Shown piece by piece: positions 1-7,599 of a stretch of DNA of 64,000 bases. The notes under the pieces are model-generated. The model did not search any database, was not told the origin of the DNA, and worked only from the letters and a program-made list of their open reading frames with translations. Where the stretch lies: positions 2,654,988-2,718,987 of the forward strand of contig NZ_CP054476.1 of the NCBI RefSeq assembly GCF_013341275.1, read 5' to 3'. This DNA is from Methyloligella sp. GL2. GTDB taxonomy: Bacteria > Pseudomonadota > Alphaproteobacteria > Rhizobiales > Methyloligellaceae. Position numbers and translations under genes: made by a program. Each line of letters opens with the position of its first letter. Position 1 is the first letter of the stretch.

Positions 1-182
1 GAGAGTGCCTGCAGGCGCTCGGGGATCAGCTGCCAGATGGCGTCCTTGCCGGCCTCGTCGAGGGAGGCCCAGGCGCCGATCTCATCGCCGGAGCGGCCGC
101 AGCCGAGGCAAAAGCCGGTGCTCTCGTCGAGCTTGCAGATGCCGATACAGGGCGAGTGGCGGTTTTGGGTTAGCGCGGTCAT
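1..182 (-). CDS. DUF1289 family protein (3' end cut by window edge)
   Basis: The first 60 codons are visible; the stop lies beyond base 1. The protein has the DUF1289 hallmark of four cysteines near the N-terminus, CIGICKLD followed by GFCLGCGRS, then a W-x-x-L-like stretch (GAWASLDEAGK). DUF1289 proteins are short (about 60-90 residues) putative Fe-S or zinc proteins of unknown role, common in alpha- and gammaproteobacteria. The ATG (complement of 180-182) lies 20 bases beyond the cobC stop. It reads in the same direction as cobC, so the two may be co-transcribed. Family assignment is from the cysteine pattern; function is unknown. Confidence 0.8.
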   Translation of the reverse strand, partial: MTALTQNRHSPCIGICKLDESTGFCLGCGRSGDEIGAWASLDEAGKDAIWQLIPERLQAL

Positions 183-201
183 GCCTCTCTCCTAGACCAT
201 C

Positions 202-1248
202 TCACGATGGCTGCAAGCCGGACAATGCGGCAAGCTTTGCCGGGAGATCTTGCAAGGCAGCCGCGAGGCGCTGCCACTCCGCCTCTGGGCCGGGCAGACC
301 GAAACGGAGCCAGCGCGGATAGGCCGGGAACTGGCGCAGATAGATGCCGGCCACGCCGAGATGTGCGGCGATGTCGCCGGCCTTCTCATGCGCAGCAAGG
401 CGAAACAGCGGGGTTCCGCCGAGGATTTCCAGGCCGGCTTCGGTCAGCATTTCGTCGAGCCGGTCCGCCCCCGCAGCAAGCGAAACTCTCGCCTCTTCGA
501 GCCAAGCGTCATCGGCAAGCGCGGCGGTGCCGACGCTCAAGGCGGGCGCGGCGACGGACCAGCGGCCGAAAGCCTGTTGCAGCGGGGCGGCCTCTTGCGC
601 GTGGGCAATAGCGAAGCCGAGTCGGAGACCGGCGAGGCCGTACATCTTGCCGAAGGAACGCAGCACGACGGTGCCCCGCGGCAACTCCGGCACCAGGCTC
701 ACCGGCTCGGCCATGGCATCGGCGAAGGCCTCGTCGACCACCAGAAGCCCACCCCGCGCGCCCAGCTCTTCCGCCAGCGCGTGCAGCGTGAAAAGCGGCG
801 TGATGCGGCCGGTCGGGTTGTTGGGATTGACGACGATGACGGCTTTCGCATCGCCGATCTCGTCCAGCTCGGCGATTTCCGCGACCTCGTGGCCCTCGCG
901 CCGCCAGGCAATGGCGTGCTCGCTATAGGTCGGGCTCAGCACCGCAGTCTTGCCGGGTGGAAGCAGCCGCGGCAGCGATTGAATCAGGGCCTGGGTGCCG
1001 GGCGCGGCGACGATCTCGGCCCGCTCGGGCACGCCATAGCGGCGGCGGCCGGCCTGGCGCAGGGCTTCCTCAGATGAGGCTTGCGGAAGCTGGGCCCAGA
1101 GCGCCGTATCGAGCGGCGGCACCGGATAGGGATTCGGGTTGATGCCGGTGGAAAGATCGATCCAGGGCAGCGGCGCATCGGGAAAGCCCCGCGCCGCGGC
1201 ATCGAGATCGCCACCATGCGCAACCGGTTCCGGCTCGGCCCCGCTCAT
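202..1248 (-). CDS. cobC: CobC, PLP-dependent L-threonine-phosphate decarboxylase-type enzyme
   Basis: A 348-residue fold-type I aminotransferase-like protein. Visible landmarks are the substrate loop STGINPNPYP (33-42), NPNNPTG (141-147), DEAF (172-175) and the PLP lysine K201 in SFGKMYGLAGLRLGF. In the Pseudomonas denitrificans nomenclature CobC supplies (R)-1-amino-2-propanol phosphate, the linker of the nucleotide loop, and works with CbiB/CobD. The open frame runs upstream to about base 2220, but that extension is antisense to cbiB. I take the ATG at 1246-1248, which begins MSGAEPEP. Its start is only 30 bases from the divergent cbiB start, which leaves little room for two full promoters. 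Confidence 0.93.
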   Translation of the reverse strand: MSGAEPEPVAHGGDLDAAARGFPDAPLPWIDLSTGINPNPYPVPPLDTALWAQLPQASSEEALRQAGRRRYGVPERAEIVAAPGTQALIQSLPRLLPPGKTAVLSPTYSEHAIAWRREGHEVAEIAELDEIGDAKAVIVVNPNNPTGRITPLFTLHALAEELGARGGLLVVDEAFADAMAEPVSLVPELPRGTVVLRSFGKMYGLAGLRLGFAIAHAQEAAPLQQAFGRWSVAAPALSVGTAALADDAWLEEARVSLAAGADRLDEMLTEAGLEILGGTPLFRLAAHEKAGDIAAHLGVAGIYLRQFPAYPRWLRFGLPGPEAEWQRLAAALQDLPAKLAALSGLQPS

Positions 1249-1278
1249 GCTAGCACCTGAGGCCCGGTTGGATCGGAT

Positions 1279-2262
1279 ATGCACGCCCTCATCACGCTTC
1301 TCGCCCTCTTCTTCGATGCCGCTCTCGGCTACCCGCAATGGCTGTTTGGCGCCATCGGGCATCCGGTCAGCTGGATCGGCAGGCTGATAGCACGGTGCGA
1401 CGCGGCCTGGAACGGCAAGGGACGTGGTAAGGGACGCAGCGCCGCGGTCAGGCGGCGGAACGGTGTCGCAATGCTGCTGCTTTGCCTCGGCGTCGCGCTT
1501 GCCGCCACGCTTGGCGCGCAAGGGCTGGCGCTCTGGCTGCTGCCCAGTTGGGCCGCGCTTTTGCTGCTCGGCCTCCTCGCCAGCAGCCTGCTGGCCCAGC
1601 GCAGCCTCAACGATCATGTCGCCGCCGTGGCACACGCCTTGGAGACCGGCACGCTGAAGGATGCTCAAGGCGCGGTCTCGCAGATTGTCGGGCGCGATCC
1701 CCACAGCTTGGACGCCCATGCCATCGGCCGCGCCGCCATCGAAAGCTTGGCGGAGAATTTCTCCGACGGGGTCACCGCGCCGGGCTTCTGGATGGTGATC
1801 GGCGGGCTTCCCGGCGCGGCGCTGTATAAGACCATCAACACCGCCGACAGCATGGTGGGGCATCGCAGCGAGCGCCATGCCGCCTTCGGCTGGGCCTCGG
1901 CAAGGCTGGACGACCTGGTCAATCTGCCGGCTTCGCGGCTCTCCGCTCTGATGCTCGCTGGTGCAGCGCTCTTGGTGCCTAAAGCCTCGGCGCGGGGTGC
2001 GATCAAGGCGGTGTTCCGGGATGCCAAGCAGCATAAATCGCCCAATGCCGGCTGGCCGGAAGCGGCGATGGCGGGGGCTCTGGGGCTGAAAATCGCCGGG
2101 CCCCGCATGTATGACGGGGTGCTGGTGCCCGATCACTGGATGGGCGACGGGCGCGCCAGCGTCGAGGCTGCCGATATCCGCAGGGCGCTCACCCTGTTTC
2201 GCGTCGCCGCGCTGCTGCAAGCGGCGCTGGTGGCGGCGATCGCCCTACCCTTCGTGCTCTAG
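1279..2262 (+). CDS. cbiB: Adenosylcobinamide-phosphate synthase CbiB (CobD)
   Basis: A 327-residue integral membrane protein that joins adenosylcobyric acid to aminopropanol phosphate. It has the family pattern: an N-terminal hydrophobic segment with [22 protein letters not shown] (about 12-33), several membrane helices, and the conserved core [17 protein letters not shown] followed by [10 protein letters not shown]. The C-terminal part carries the conserved [14 protein letters not shown]. It is divergent from cobC, and the two act in the same step. Its last 18 bases overlap the 3' end of cobQ on the other strand. Confidence 0.95.
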   Translation: MHALITLLALFFDAALGYPQWLFGAIGHPVSWIGRLIARCDAAWNGKGRGKGRSAAVRRRNGVAMLLLCLGVALAATLGAQGLALWLLPSWAALLLLGLLASSLLAQRSLNDHVAAVAHALETGTLKDAQGAVSQIVGRDPHSLDAHAIGRAAIESLAENFSDGVTAPGFWMVIGGLPGAALYKTINTADSMVGHRSERHAAFGWASARLDDLVNLPASRLSALMLAGAALLVPKASARGAIKAVFRDAKQHKSPNAGWPEAAMAGALGLKIAGPRMYDGVLVPDHWMGDGRASVEAADIRRALTLFRVAALLQAALVAAIALPFVL

Positions 2263-3732
2263 GGAGGGGGCGCGGGCGATCTGCAAAATCGCATCGCAAT
2301 CGACATGGGCTTCCAGATGGGCGGCCAGGGCATCGAGAGCGGCTTCCACCGTCTCCTCGTAGGCAGTGCCGGCCTCGCCGCCCCCGAACCAGGCCATCCA
2401 GGCGCTGCGCTGGCGATCGTCGGCGAACAGCCCGTGCACATGGCAGCCGGCAATGGCGCCGGTGGGATCGGCGGCGCCATCGGTACGGCCATCGGCAAAA
2501 CGTAGCACCGCGCGGGCGCAGTCGGGGCCATCGGTGCGCCCGACATGCATCTCATAGCCCTGGAACGGCACCTCGCCGGGCAGCGAGATGCCGGAGACCT
2601 CGGCCAGGATCTTCTCGTCCGTAAGGGTGGTCTCGATATCGAGCAGGCCGAGGCCTTCTGATGTGCCAGGCTCCCCCTCGATGCCGTCCGGATCGGCGAT
2701 GCGACGCCCAAGCATCTGATAGCCGCCGCAAATGCCGAGCAGCTTGCCGCCGCGGCGAAGATGAGCGCGGATGTCGATATCCCAGCCAGTTTCGCGCAGC
2801 GCCTGCAGATCGGCGATGGTGGCTTTCGATCCGGGCAGGATGACCAGCGCGGTGTCGCCGGGGATCGGCGTGCCCGGATTGAGGAAGACGAGATCGATAT
2901 CGGGCTCATGGGCCAGCGGATCGAAATCGTCGAAATTGGAAAGCCGCGGATAGGCCAGCACGGCAATGCGCGTCTTGCCCTCGGCCAGCGGCTTGGCACG
3001 GGATCTGACGCCCATGGCGTCTTCTTCGGGAAGGCGCTGGGCGTCGCGGCAATAGGGCACGAGACCGAGGGACCGCCAGCCGGTCGCCTCGGCAATGCGC
3101 GCCATGCCATCAGTGAACAGCGCCGGGTCGCCGCGAAATTTGTTGACGATGAAGCCTTCGATCATGGCGGCATCTTCCGGCGGCAGCACCGCCTTGGTGC
3201 CGACCAGGCTGGCGATAACGCCGCCGCGGTCGATATCGCCGATCAGCACCACGGGCACGTCCGCAGCGCGGGCGAAGCCCATATTGGCGATATCGCCGGC
3301 GCGCAGATTGACTTCCGCCGGGGAGCCGGCCCCTTCCACCAGAACGATATCCGCCTCTTCGCCAAGCTTTCCGAAGCTCTCCAGCACCGCCCCCATCAGC
3401 TTGGGCTTCATGCCCTGATAGGCGGCGGCCTTGGCATTGCCCAAGACCTTGCCCTGCACCACGACTTGCGCGCCGATATCGCTTTGCGGCTTCAGCAGCA
3501 CCGGGTTCATATGGACGCTGAGGGGCAGTCCGGCGGCGCGGGCCTGCAAGGCCTGCGCCCGGCCGATCTCGCCGCCATCGGCCGTCACCGCAGCATTGTT
3601 GGACATGTTCTGCGGCTTGAACGGCGCGACCTTCAGGCCGCGCTTTGTGAAGGCGCGGGCGAAACCGGCAACGAGCAGCGACTTGCCGACATCGGAGCCG
3701 GTGCCCTGAAACATGATGGCTTTCGCCGCCAT
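2245..3732 (-). CDS. cobQ: Cobyric acid synthase CobQ (glutamine-hydrolysing)
   Basis: A 495-residue amidotransferase that amidates adenosylcobyrinic acid a,c-diamide at b, d, e and g. The N-terminal dethiobiotin-synthetase-like domain has the P-loop GTGSDVGKS (10-18) and [10 protein letters not shown]. The C-terminal class I glutamine amidotransferase-like domain has the nucleophile in [12 protein letters not shown] and the histidine in GCHVHGLF. The length is normal for the family. Its ATG shares one base with the cobO stop (TGATG), so the minus-strand run cobP-cobO-cobQ is probably translationally coupled. The 3' end overlaps cbiB convergently. Confidence 0.97.
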   Translation of the reverse strand: MAAKAIMFQGTGSDVGKSLLVAGFARAFTKRGLKVAPFKPQNMSNNAAVTADGGEIGRAQALQARAAGLPLSVHMNPVLLKPQSDIGAQVVVQGKVLGNAKAAAYQGMKPKLMGAVLESFGKLGEEADIVLVEGAGSPAEVNLRAGDIANMGFARAADVPVVLIGDIDRGGVIASLVGTKAVLPPEDAAMIEGFIVNKFRGDPALFTDGMARIAEATGWRSLGLVPYCRDAQRLPEEDAMGVRSRAKPLAEGKTRIAVLAYPRLSNFDDFDPLAHEPDIDLVFLNPGTPIPGDTALVILPGSKATIADLQALRETGWDIDIRAHLRRGGKLLGICGGYQMLGRRIADPDGIEGEPGTSEGLGLLDIETTLTDEKILAEVSGISLPGEVPFQGYEMHVGRTDGPDCARAVLRFADGRTDGAADPTGAIAGCHVHGLFADDRQRSAWMAWFGGGEAGTAYEETVEAALDALAAHLEAHVDCDAILQIARAPSLEHEG

Positions 3733-4355
3733 CAGAACTCGATGCCCTCCTGGGCTTTCACGCCTGCATCGAAGTGATGCTTCACCGGGGTCATCTCGGT
3801 GACCAGATCGGCGGCCTCGATCATCTCCGGCTTGGCATTGCGGCCGGTGACGACGATGTGCAGATCGGGGCGGCGGGCGGAAAGCGCGGCAACAACCTCG
3901 CCGACATCCAGATGGCCATAGCGCAGCGAGATGTTCAGCTCGTCGAGCACCAAAAGCCCCAGATCGGGATCGGCCATCAGCTCCTTGGCCTTACCCCAAG
4001 CCTTCTCCGCCGCAGCGACGTCGCGCTCGCGGTCCTGAGTCTCCCAGGTGAAGCCTTCGCCCAGCGCATACCAGGTGACCCGGTCGGGGAACATATCGAT
4101 GGCAACTTTCTCGCCGGTGTCCCAGGCGCCCTTGCCGAACTGCACCACACCCACCTTCATGCCGCGCCCCAGCGCCCGCAGCAGCAGGCCGAACGCGGCG
4201 GTGGATTTGCCCTTGCCCTTGCCGGTGTTGACGATGAGCAGGCCCTTTTCGATGGTCTTGCCGGCGACTTCGGCGTCTTGCACCGCCTTGCGGTTGGCCA
4301 TCTTGGTCTTGTGGCGTTCGCGCTCCTGGTCGTTTTCTTCGGGGGTCTCGGCCAT
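3732..4355 (-). CDS. cobO: Corrinoid adenosyltransferase CobO (BtuR/CobA family)
   Basis: A 207-residue enzyme that transfers the adenosyl group of ATP to cob(I)yrinic acid a,c-diamide. The P-loop GKGKGKST (45-52) and the downstream [21 protein letters not shown] and VVTGRNA stretches are diagnostic of the CobO/BtuR family. The charged N-terminus rich in E, R and K is typical of CobO. A strong Shine-Dalgarno (AAAGGAGG, six bases before the ATG) fixes the start at 4355. It follows cobP by 12 bases and overlaps cobQ by one. Confidence 0.96.
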   Translation of the reverse strand: MAETPEENDQERERHKTKMANRKAVQDAEVAGKTIEKGLLIVNTGKGKGKSTAAFGLLLRALGRGMKVGVVQFGKGAWDTGEKVAIDMFPDRVTWYALGEGFTWETQDRERDVAAAEKAWGKAKELMADPDLGLLVLDELNISLRYGHLDVGEVVAALSARRPDLHIVVTGRNAKPEMIEAADLVTEMTPVKHHFDAGVKAQEGIEF

Positions 4356-4367
4356 TGCGGGCCTCCT

Positions 4368-4907
4368 TTACGCGGGGGATTTCAGGGTGAGGGGAATGCC
4401 GGCGGTCATCAAGACCACCTGATCGGCGATGGCGGCGATACGCTGATTGAGCAGCCCTTGCGCATCGCGGAAACGCCGGCCGAGCGGCGTATCGGGCACG
4501 ATGCCGAGGCCGACCTCGTTGGAGACGGCGACGATAGGACCGGGCGCCCTCTCCAGCGCGGCGACGAGGCGTGCGCTCTCCGCCTCGATATCGCGTTCCG
4601 CAAGCAGGATATTGCTCAGCCACAGGGTCAGGCAATCGATCAGGATGGCGCCCTCCTCCGCCTCGGAGATGGCGCGGGCCAAATCCAGCGGCGCCTCCAG
4701 CGTGCGCCAGTCCTGCCCACGGCGCGCCTGGTGGTCGCCGATCCGCGCCTTCATCTCAGCATCCAGGGCTTCCGCCGTCGCAAGATAGGTCCAGGGCGGC
4801 GGCGCAAGGCCGATCAGCGCTTCGGCATGGCGGCTCTTACCGGAGCGCGCGCCGCCAAGCACGAGGGTCAAACGGGGCAAGGAAGCGAGCGAGGAAGCGC
4901 CGGTCAT
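4368..4907 (-). CDS. cobP: Bifunctional adenosylcobinamide kinase / adenosylcobinamide-phosphate guanylyltransferase
   Basis: A 179-residue CobP/CobU enzyme. It phosphorylates adenosylcobinamide and then transfers GMP to it. Evidence is the P-loop GGARSGKS (18-25), the conserved RIGDHQARRGQDW with the likely GMP-accepting histidine H59, IDCLTLWLSN, and VSNEVGLGIVP. The frame stays open up to 4973, but that part runs through the promoter and 5' end of the cobalamin riboswitch on the other strand. I therefore take the internal ATG at 4905-4907 (MTGASS), which gives the usual family length. First gene of the cobP-cobO-cobQ run. Confidence 0.94.
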   Translation of the reverse strand: MTGASSLASLPRLTLVLGGARSGKSRHAEALIGLAPPPWTYLATAEALDAEMKARIGDHQARRGQDWRTLEAPLDLARAISEAEEGAILIDCLTLWLSNILLAERDIEAESARLVAALERAPGPIVAVSNEVGLGIVPDTPLGRRFRDAQGLLNQRIAAIADQVVLMTAGIPLTLKSPA

Positions 4908-4922
4908 GAGCGGTGAATTCGA

Positions 4923-4950
4923 TTGACGGACATCGGAGCGACCCTTTATC
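4923..4950 (+). promoter_or_regulatory. Predicted sigma70 promoter of the riboswitch-cbtB transcript
   Basis: TTGACG (4923-4928), a 16-base spacer, then TTTATC (4945-4950). This would put the transcription start near 4957, exactly where the conserved part of the cobalamin riboswitch begins. The boxes sit 15 bases outside the divergent cobP start codon, so the two directions share this short control region. Inferred from sequence only. Confidence 0.55.
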
Positions 4951-4956
4951 AAGATG

Positions 4957-5123
4957 GGAACGGTTCCCCGCAAGGGGATTTAAAAGGGAATGCGGTGCCG
5001 CTCTCCGGAGCGAATTCCGCAACTGCCCCCGCAACTGTAATTGGCGAGCCTGAGGCGATTTCACCACTGGGAGACCGGGAAGGTGGCCAAAGGCAAGGAC
5101 CCAAGAGTCAGGAGACCTGCCGT
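4957..5123 (+). promoter_or_regulatory. Cobalamin riboswitch (adenosylcobalamin class) upstream of cbtB
   Basis: The conserved core is present in order: GGTTCCCCGCAAGGGG, AAAAGGGAATGCGGTG, GCAACTGCCCCCGCAACTGTAA (split over 5019-5040), CCACTGGGAGACCGGGAAGGTGG around 5073-5095, and the B12-box-like AGTCAGGAGACCTGCC at 5106-5121. After it, a GCCAC/GTGGC hairpin lies just before the cbtB Shine-Dalgarno AAGGAGG (5159-5165), so control is probably at translation start. The expected effect is repression of cobalt uptake and the following cob genes when cobalamin is plentiful. It is the only B12 riboswitch I see in the window. Confidence 0.93.
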
Positions 5124-5169
5124 TGGTGTTGCAGCTCGTCGGGCCACGAGGGGTGGCTAAGGAGGCAAA

Positions 5170-5355
5170 ATGAACGCTCAGACCTACAACAGCACAGCAG
5201 CCGCTAGCAGCGAGCGCTCGCAGGTGATCATCGCCGCGACCATCGCTCTGGTGTTCGGATTGGGCCTGGTCTTCACGACCGGCTTCGCTCATTCGAGCAG
5301 CATCCACAATGCGGCGCACGATACCCGTCACGCGCTGAGCTTCCCCTGCCACTAA
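5170..5355 (+). CDS. cbtB: CbtB, small subunit of a cobalt transporter
   Basis: A 61-residue protein with one transmembrane helix (about residues 18-38) and a short histidine-bearing C-terminus ending in ALSFPCH. The pattern H-x-x-x-x-x-x-AAHDTRH-x-x-x-FPCH is the CbtB signature. CbtAB are cobalt transporters predicted from their regular position under B12 riboswitches. Here cbtB is the first gene after the riboswitch, with a strong AAGGAGG ribosome site five bases before the ATG. cbtA starts ten bases after its stop. Confidence 0.93.
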   Translation: MNAQTYNSTAAASSERSQVIIAATIALVFGLGLVFTTGFAHSSSIHNAAHDTRHALSFPCH

Positions 5356-5365
5356 GGCAGCCCTC

Positions 5366-6130
5366 ATGCTGATGCGTATACTCGCGGTCGGCCTTCTGGC
5401 CGGCCTCGTTTCCGGTGTTCTGGTCGCGCTATTGCAGACCGTCACCACCACCCCGATCATCATCGAAGCCGAAGTTTATGAGAATGGCGGGGGCCACGAG
5501 ACCCACGACCATGGCGGCGAGGCCGCGCTGCAATCCGGGCTTCTGCACTATGCCGTCGCCTCCGCCGAGAAAGCAGAGCTGATCTTCGTTCATGCCGGCG
5601 AGGATCATGGCGCGGGCGACGTCTGGGCGCCCGAGGACGGCCTGCCCCGCACCCTCTATACCAGTATCGCCACGGTCGGCACGGCGATCGGCTTTGCCAT
5701 GATCTTGCTGGCCGGCATGCTGTTCGCCGGCGACACCATCACCGAGAGCCGAGCCATGGCCTGGGCCGCGGCGGGCTTCGTCGCGACCGGGCTTGCACCA
5801 GCCGTCGGGCTTTCGCCGGAAGTGCCGGGCATGGCGGCGGCAGAGTTATCCAGCCGCCAGGCTTGGTGGTTCGCCACGGCGACCTGCACCGCAGCAGCTT
5901 TGTGGCTGATCCTGCGCGGCAGCAACAACTGGTACCGCCTGCTTGGCGTCGCGATCCTGGTCGCGCCGCATGTCTGGGGTGCGCCGCATCTTACCGAGCA
6001 TCCGGCAAGCAGCGTGCCTGCCCATCTGGCGGCGCAGTTCGCCAGCACCTCGCTCGCGGTTCATGCGGTGCTGTGGCTGCTGACCGGCTTCTTCGTCGGC
6101 TTCTGGTGGAAACGCATCGGGCAGTCCTGA
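5366..6130 (+). CDS. cbtA: CbtA, membrane subunit of a cobalt transporter
   Basis: A 254-residue polytopic membrane protein, with about five to six hydrophobic segments. After the first helix comes a histidine-rich metal-binding stretch (GGGHETHDHGGE, about residues 41-52). A mid-protein PAVGLSPEVPG and a late VGAPHL-like loop (HVWGAPHLTEHPAS) match the CbtA family. With CbtB it forms the putative cobalt uptake system. The stop TGA shares one base with the ATG of the next gene (TGATG). Confidence 0.93.
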   Translation: MLMRILAVGLLAGLVSGVLVALLQTVTTTPIIIEAEVYENGGGHETHDHGGEAALQSGLLHYAVASAEKAELIFVHAGEDHGAGDVWAPEDGLPRTLYTSIATVGTAIGFAMILLAGMLFAGDTITESRAMAWAAAGFVATGLAPAVGLSPEVPGMAAAELSSRQAWWFATATCTAAALWLILRGSNNWYRLLGVAILVAPHVWGAPHLTEHPASSVPAHLAAQFASTSLAVHAVLWLLTGFFVGFWWKRIGQS

Positions 6131-6555
6131 TGGCGCCCAAGATGCCGGTACCGGAGACAGACGCGGCCGTCACGGTCTATGTCTGCACCGCCTGCCGCAA
6201 AGTGCTGAAGGAGGAGGCGGATTTCGACGATGTCGGCCGCCGCTTGCTGCAAGCGCTGGAGCAGAAGCTATCGGACGCCGGTGACAGCAAGGTGCGGGTG
6301 GCCGGCGTGGATTGCCTCGCCGTCTGCACCCGCCCCGCGACACTGGCGCTGACCGCCAAGGGGCGCTGGACCTATGTGCTCGGCGATCTCGACCCCGATG
6401 CGCAGCTTAGCGAGATCGTCGATGGCGTCCTCGCCTATGCGCGGTCGGAGAACGGCATCATCCCCTGGAAGGAGCGCCCCAAGTGCTTCCGCAAAGGGGT
6501 GGTCGCCCGCATTCCGCCGCTCGGATTTGTGCAACCGGAGATCGACCCTTCATGA
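6130..6555 (+). CDS. DUF1636 family metal-binding protein
   Basis: A 141-residue soluble protein with paired cysteines, CTAC near residue 18-21 and CLAVC around 61-65, as in thioredoxin-like 2Fe-2S ferredoxins and the DUF1636 family. DUF1636 genes recur beside CbtAB and CobW in alphaproteobacterial cobalamin loci, so a role in cobalt handling or in supplying the CobN chelatase is likely but not proven. The frame is open upstream inside cbtA; I take the ATG at 6130 that overlaps the cbtA stop. It overlaps cobW by four bases. Confidence 0.85.
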   Translation: MAPKMPVPETDAAVTVYVCTACRKVLKEEADFDDVGRRLLQALEQKLSDAGDSKVRVAGVDCLAVCTRPATLALTAKGRWTYVLGDLDPDAQLSEIVDGVLAYARSENGIIPWKERPKCFRKGVVARIPPLGFVQPEIDPS

Positions 6556-7589
6556 GTAGCCTCGCCAAAACCCCCGCCACCATCGTCACCGGCTTCCTCG
6601 GTGCGGGCAAGACCACGCTGCTGCGCCATGTGCTGGAGAATGCCGGAGACCGGCGTATCGCGGTGATCATCAACGAGTTCGGCGATGTCGGCATCGACCG
6701 GGAGATTTTGCAGGGCTGCGGGGTCAAAGGCTGCGGCGAGGACGGCATCGTGGAGCTCTCCAATGGCTGCATCTGCTGCACCGTGGCGGACGATTTCATC
6801 CCCGCCCTGGAGGGGCTGCTGGGGATGGCCGAGCCGCCGGAACACATCATCATCGAGACCTCTGGCCTGGCGCTGCCGAAGCCGCTGGTGCAGGCATTCA
6901 ACTGGCCGGATATCGCCTCGCGCGTCACCGTGGACGGGGTGATCGCGGTGGTGGACGGGCCGGCCGTGGCGGCGGGCCGCTTCGCCGACGATACCGAGGC
7001 GCTTGCCGCGCAGCGCCAGGAAGACGGCTCCGTCGATCACGAGAACCCGCTGGAAGAGGTCTACGAGGATCAGCTGCTTTGCGCCGATCTGATCGTCATG
7101 AACAAGTCCGATCTGATGAGCGAAGACCAGCGGGCGAAAGTCGCCGCCGAGATCAAGCAGACGGTGCCGCGCGCGGTGAAGGTGGTGGAGACGGAAGGCG
7201 CACAGATCGATGCCGCCGTGCTGCTCGGGCTTGGCGCGGCGGCGGAAGCCGATCTGGACGCCCGCCCCTCGCATCACGACCATGAGGAAGAGCACGACCA
7301 CGACGATTTCGACACCTTCATCGTCGATCTGCCGCAAGTGGAGGAGACCGAGACGGTGATCGCACGGATCGCGGAGGCCACCGGCAGCCACGACATTCTG
7401 CGGGTGAAGGGGTTTCTGGACGTGAAGGGCAAACCGATGCGCCTTCTGGTGCAGGGGGTCGGCGGCCGTATCCAACAGCAATTCGACCGGCCCTGGCGCC
7501 CCGACGAGGCACGCCACGGGCGGCTGGTGATCATCGGGCAACACGGGCTCGACCGCGAGGCTATCGCACGATCCATCGCGGGCGAGTAA
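6552..7589 (+). CDS. cobW: CobW, G3E-family GTPase and cobalt chaperone
   Basis: A 345-residue P-loop GTPase. The P-loop GFLGAGKT is at 14-21, the metal-binding CICC motif at 73-76, ETSGLALPKP follows, and the guanine-specificity motif MNKSDL is near 190. A histidine- and acid-rich loop (HHDHEEEHDHDD, around 240) precedes the CobW C-terminal domain. CobW proteins load Co(II) for the aerobic corrin chelatase, which fits the gene directly downstream, cobN. Start at the ATG that overlaps the DUF1636 stop (ATGA). Confidence 0.96.
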   Translation: MSSLAKTPATIVTGFLGAGKTTLLRHVLENAGDRRIAVIINEFGDVGIDREILQGCGVKGCGEDGIVELSNGCICCTVADDFIPALEGLLGMAEPPEHIIIETSGLALPKPLVQAFNWPDIASRVTVDGVIAVVDGPAVAAGRFADDTEALAAQRQEDGSVDHENPLEEVYEDQLLCADLIVMNKSDLMSEDQRAKVAAEIKQTVPRAVKVVETEGAQIDAAVLLGLGAAAEADLDARPSHHDHEEEHDHDDFDTFIVDLPQVEETETVIARIAEATGSHDILRVKGFLDVKGKPMRLLVQGVGGRIQQQFDRPWRPDEARHGRLVIIGQHGLDREAIARSIAGE

Positions 7590-7599
7590 GCTCTCAGAT

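Noticed and set aside
1249..2220. Very long N-terminal extension of the cobC reading frame
   Set aside because: It is antisense to cbiB and has no relation to CobC; the high GC content keeps opposite-strand frames open.
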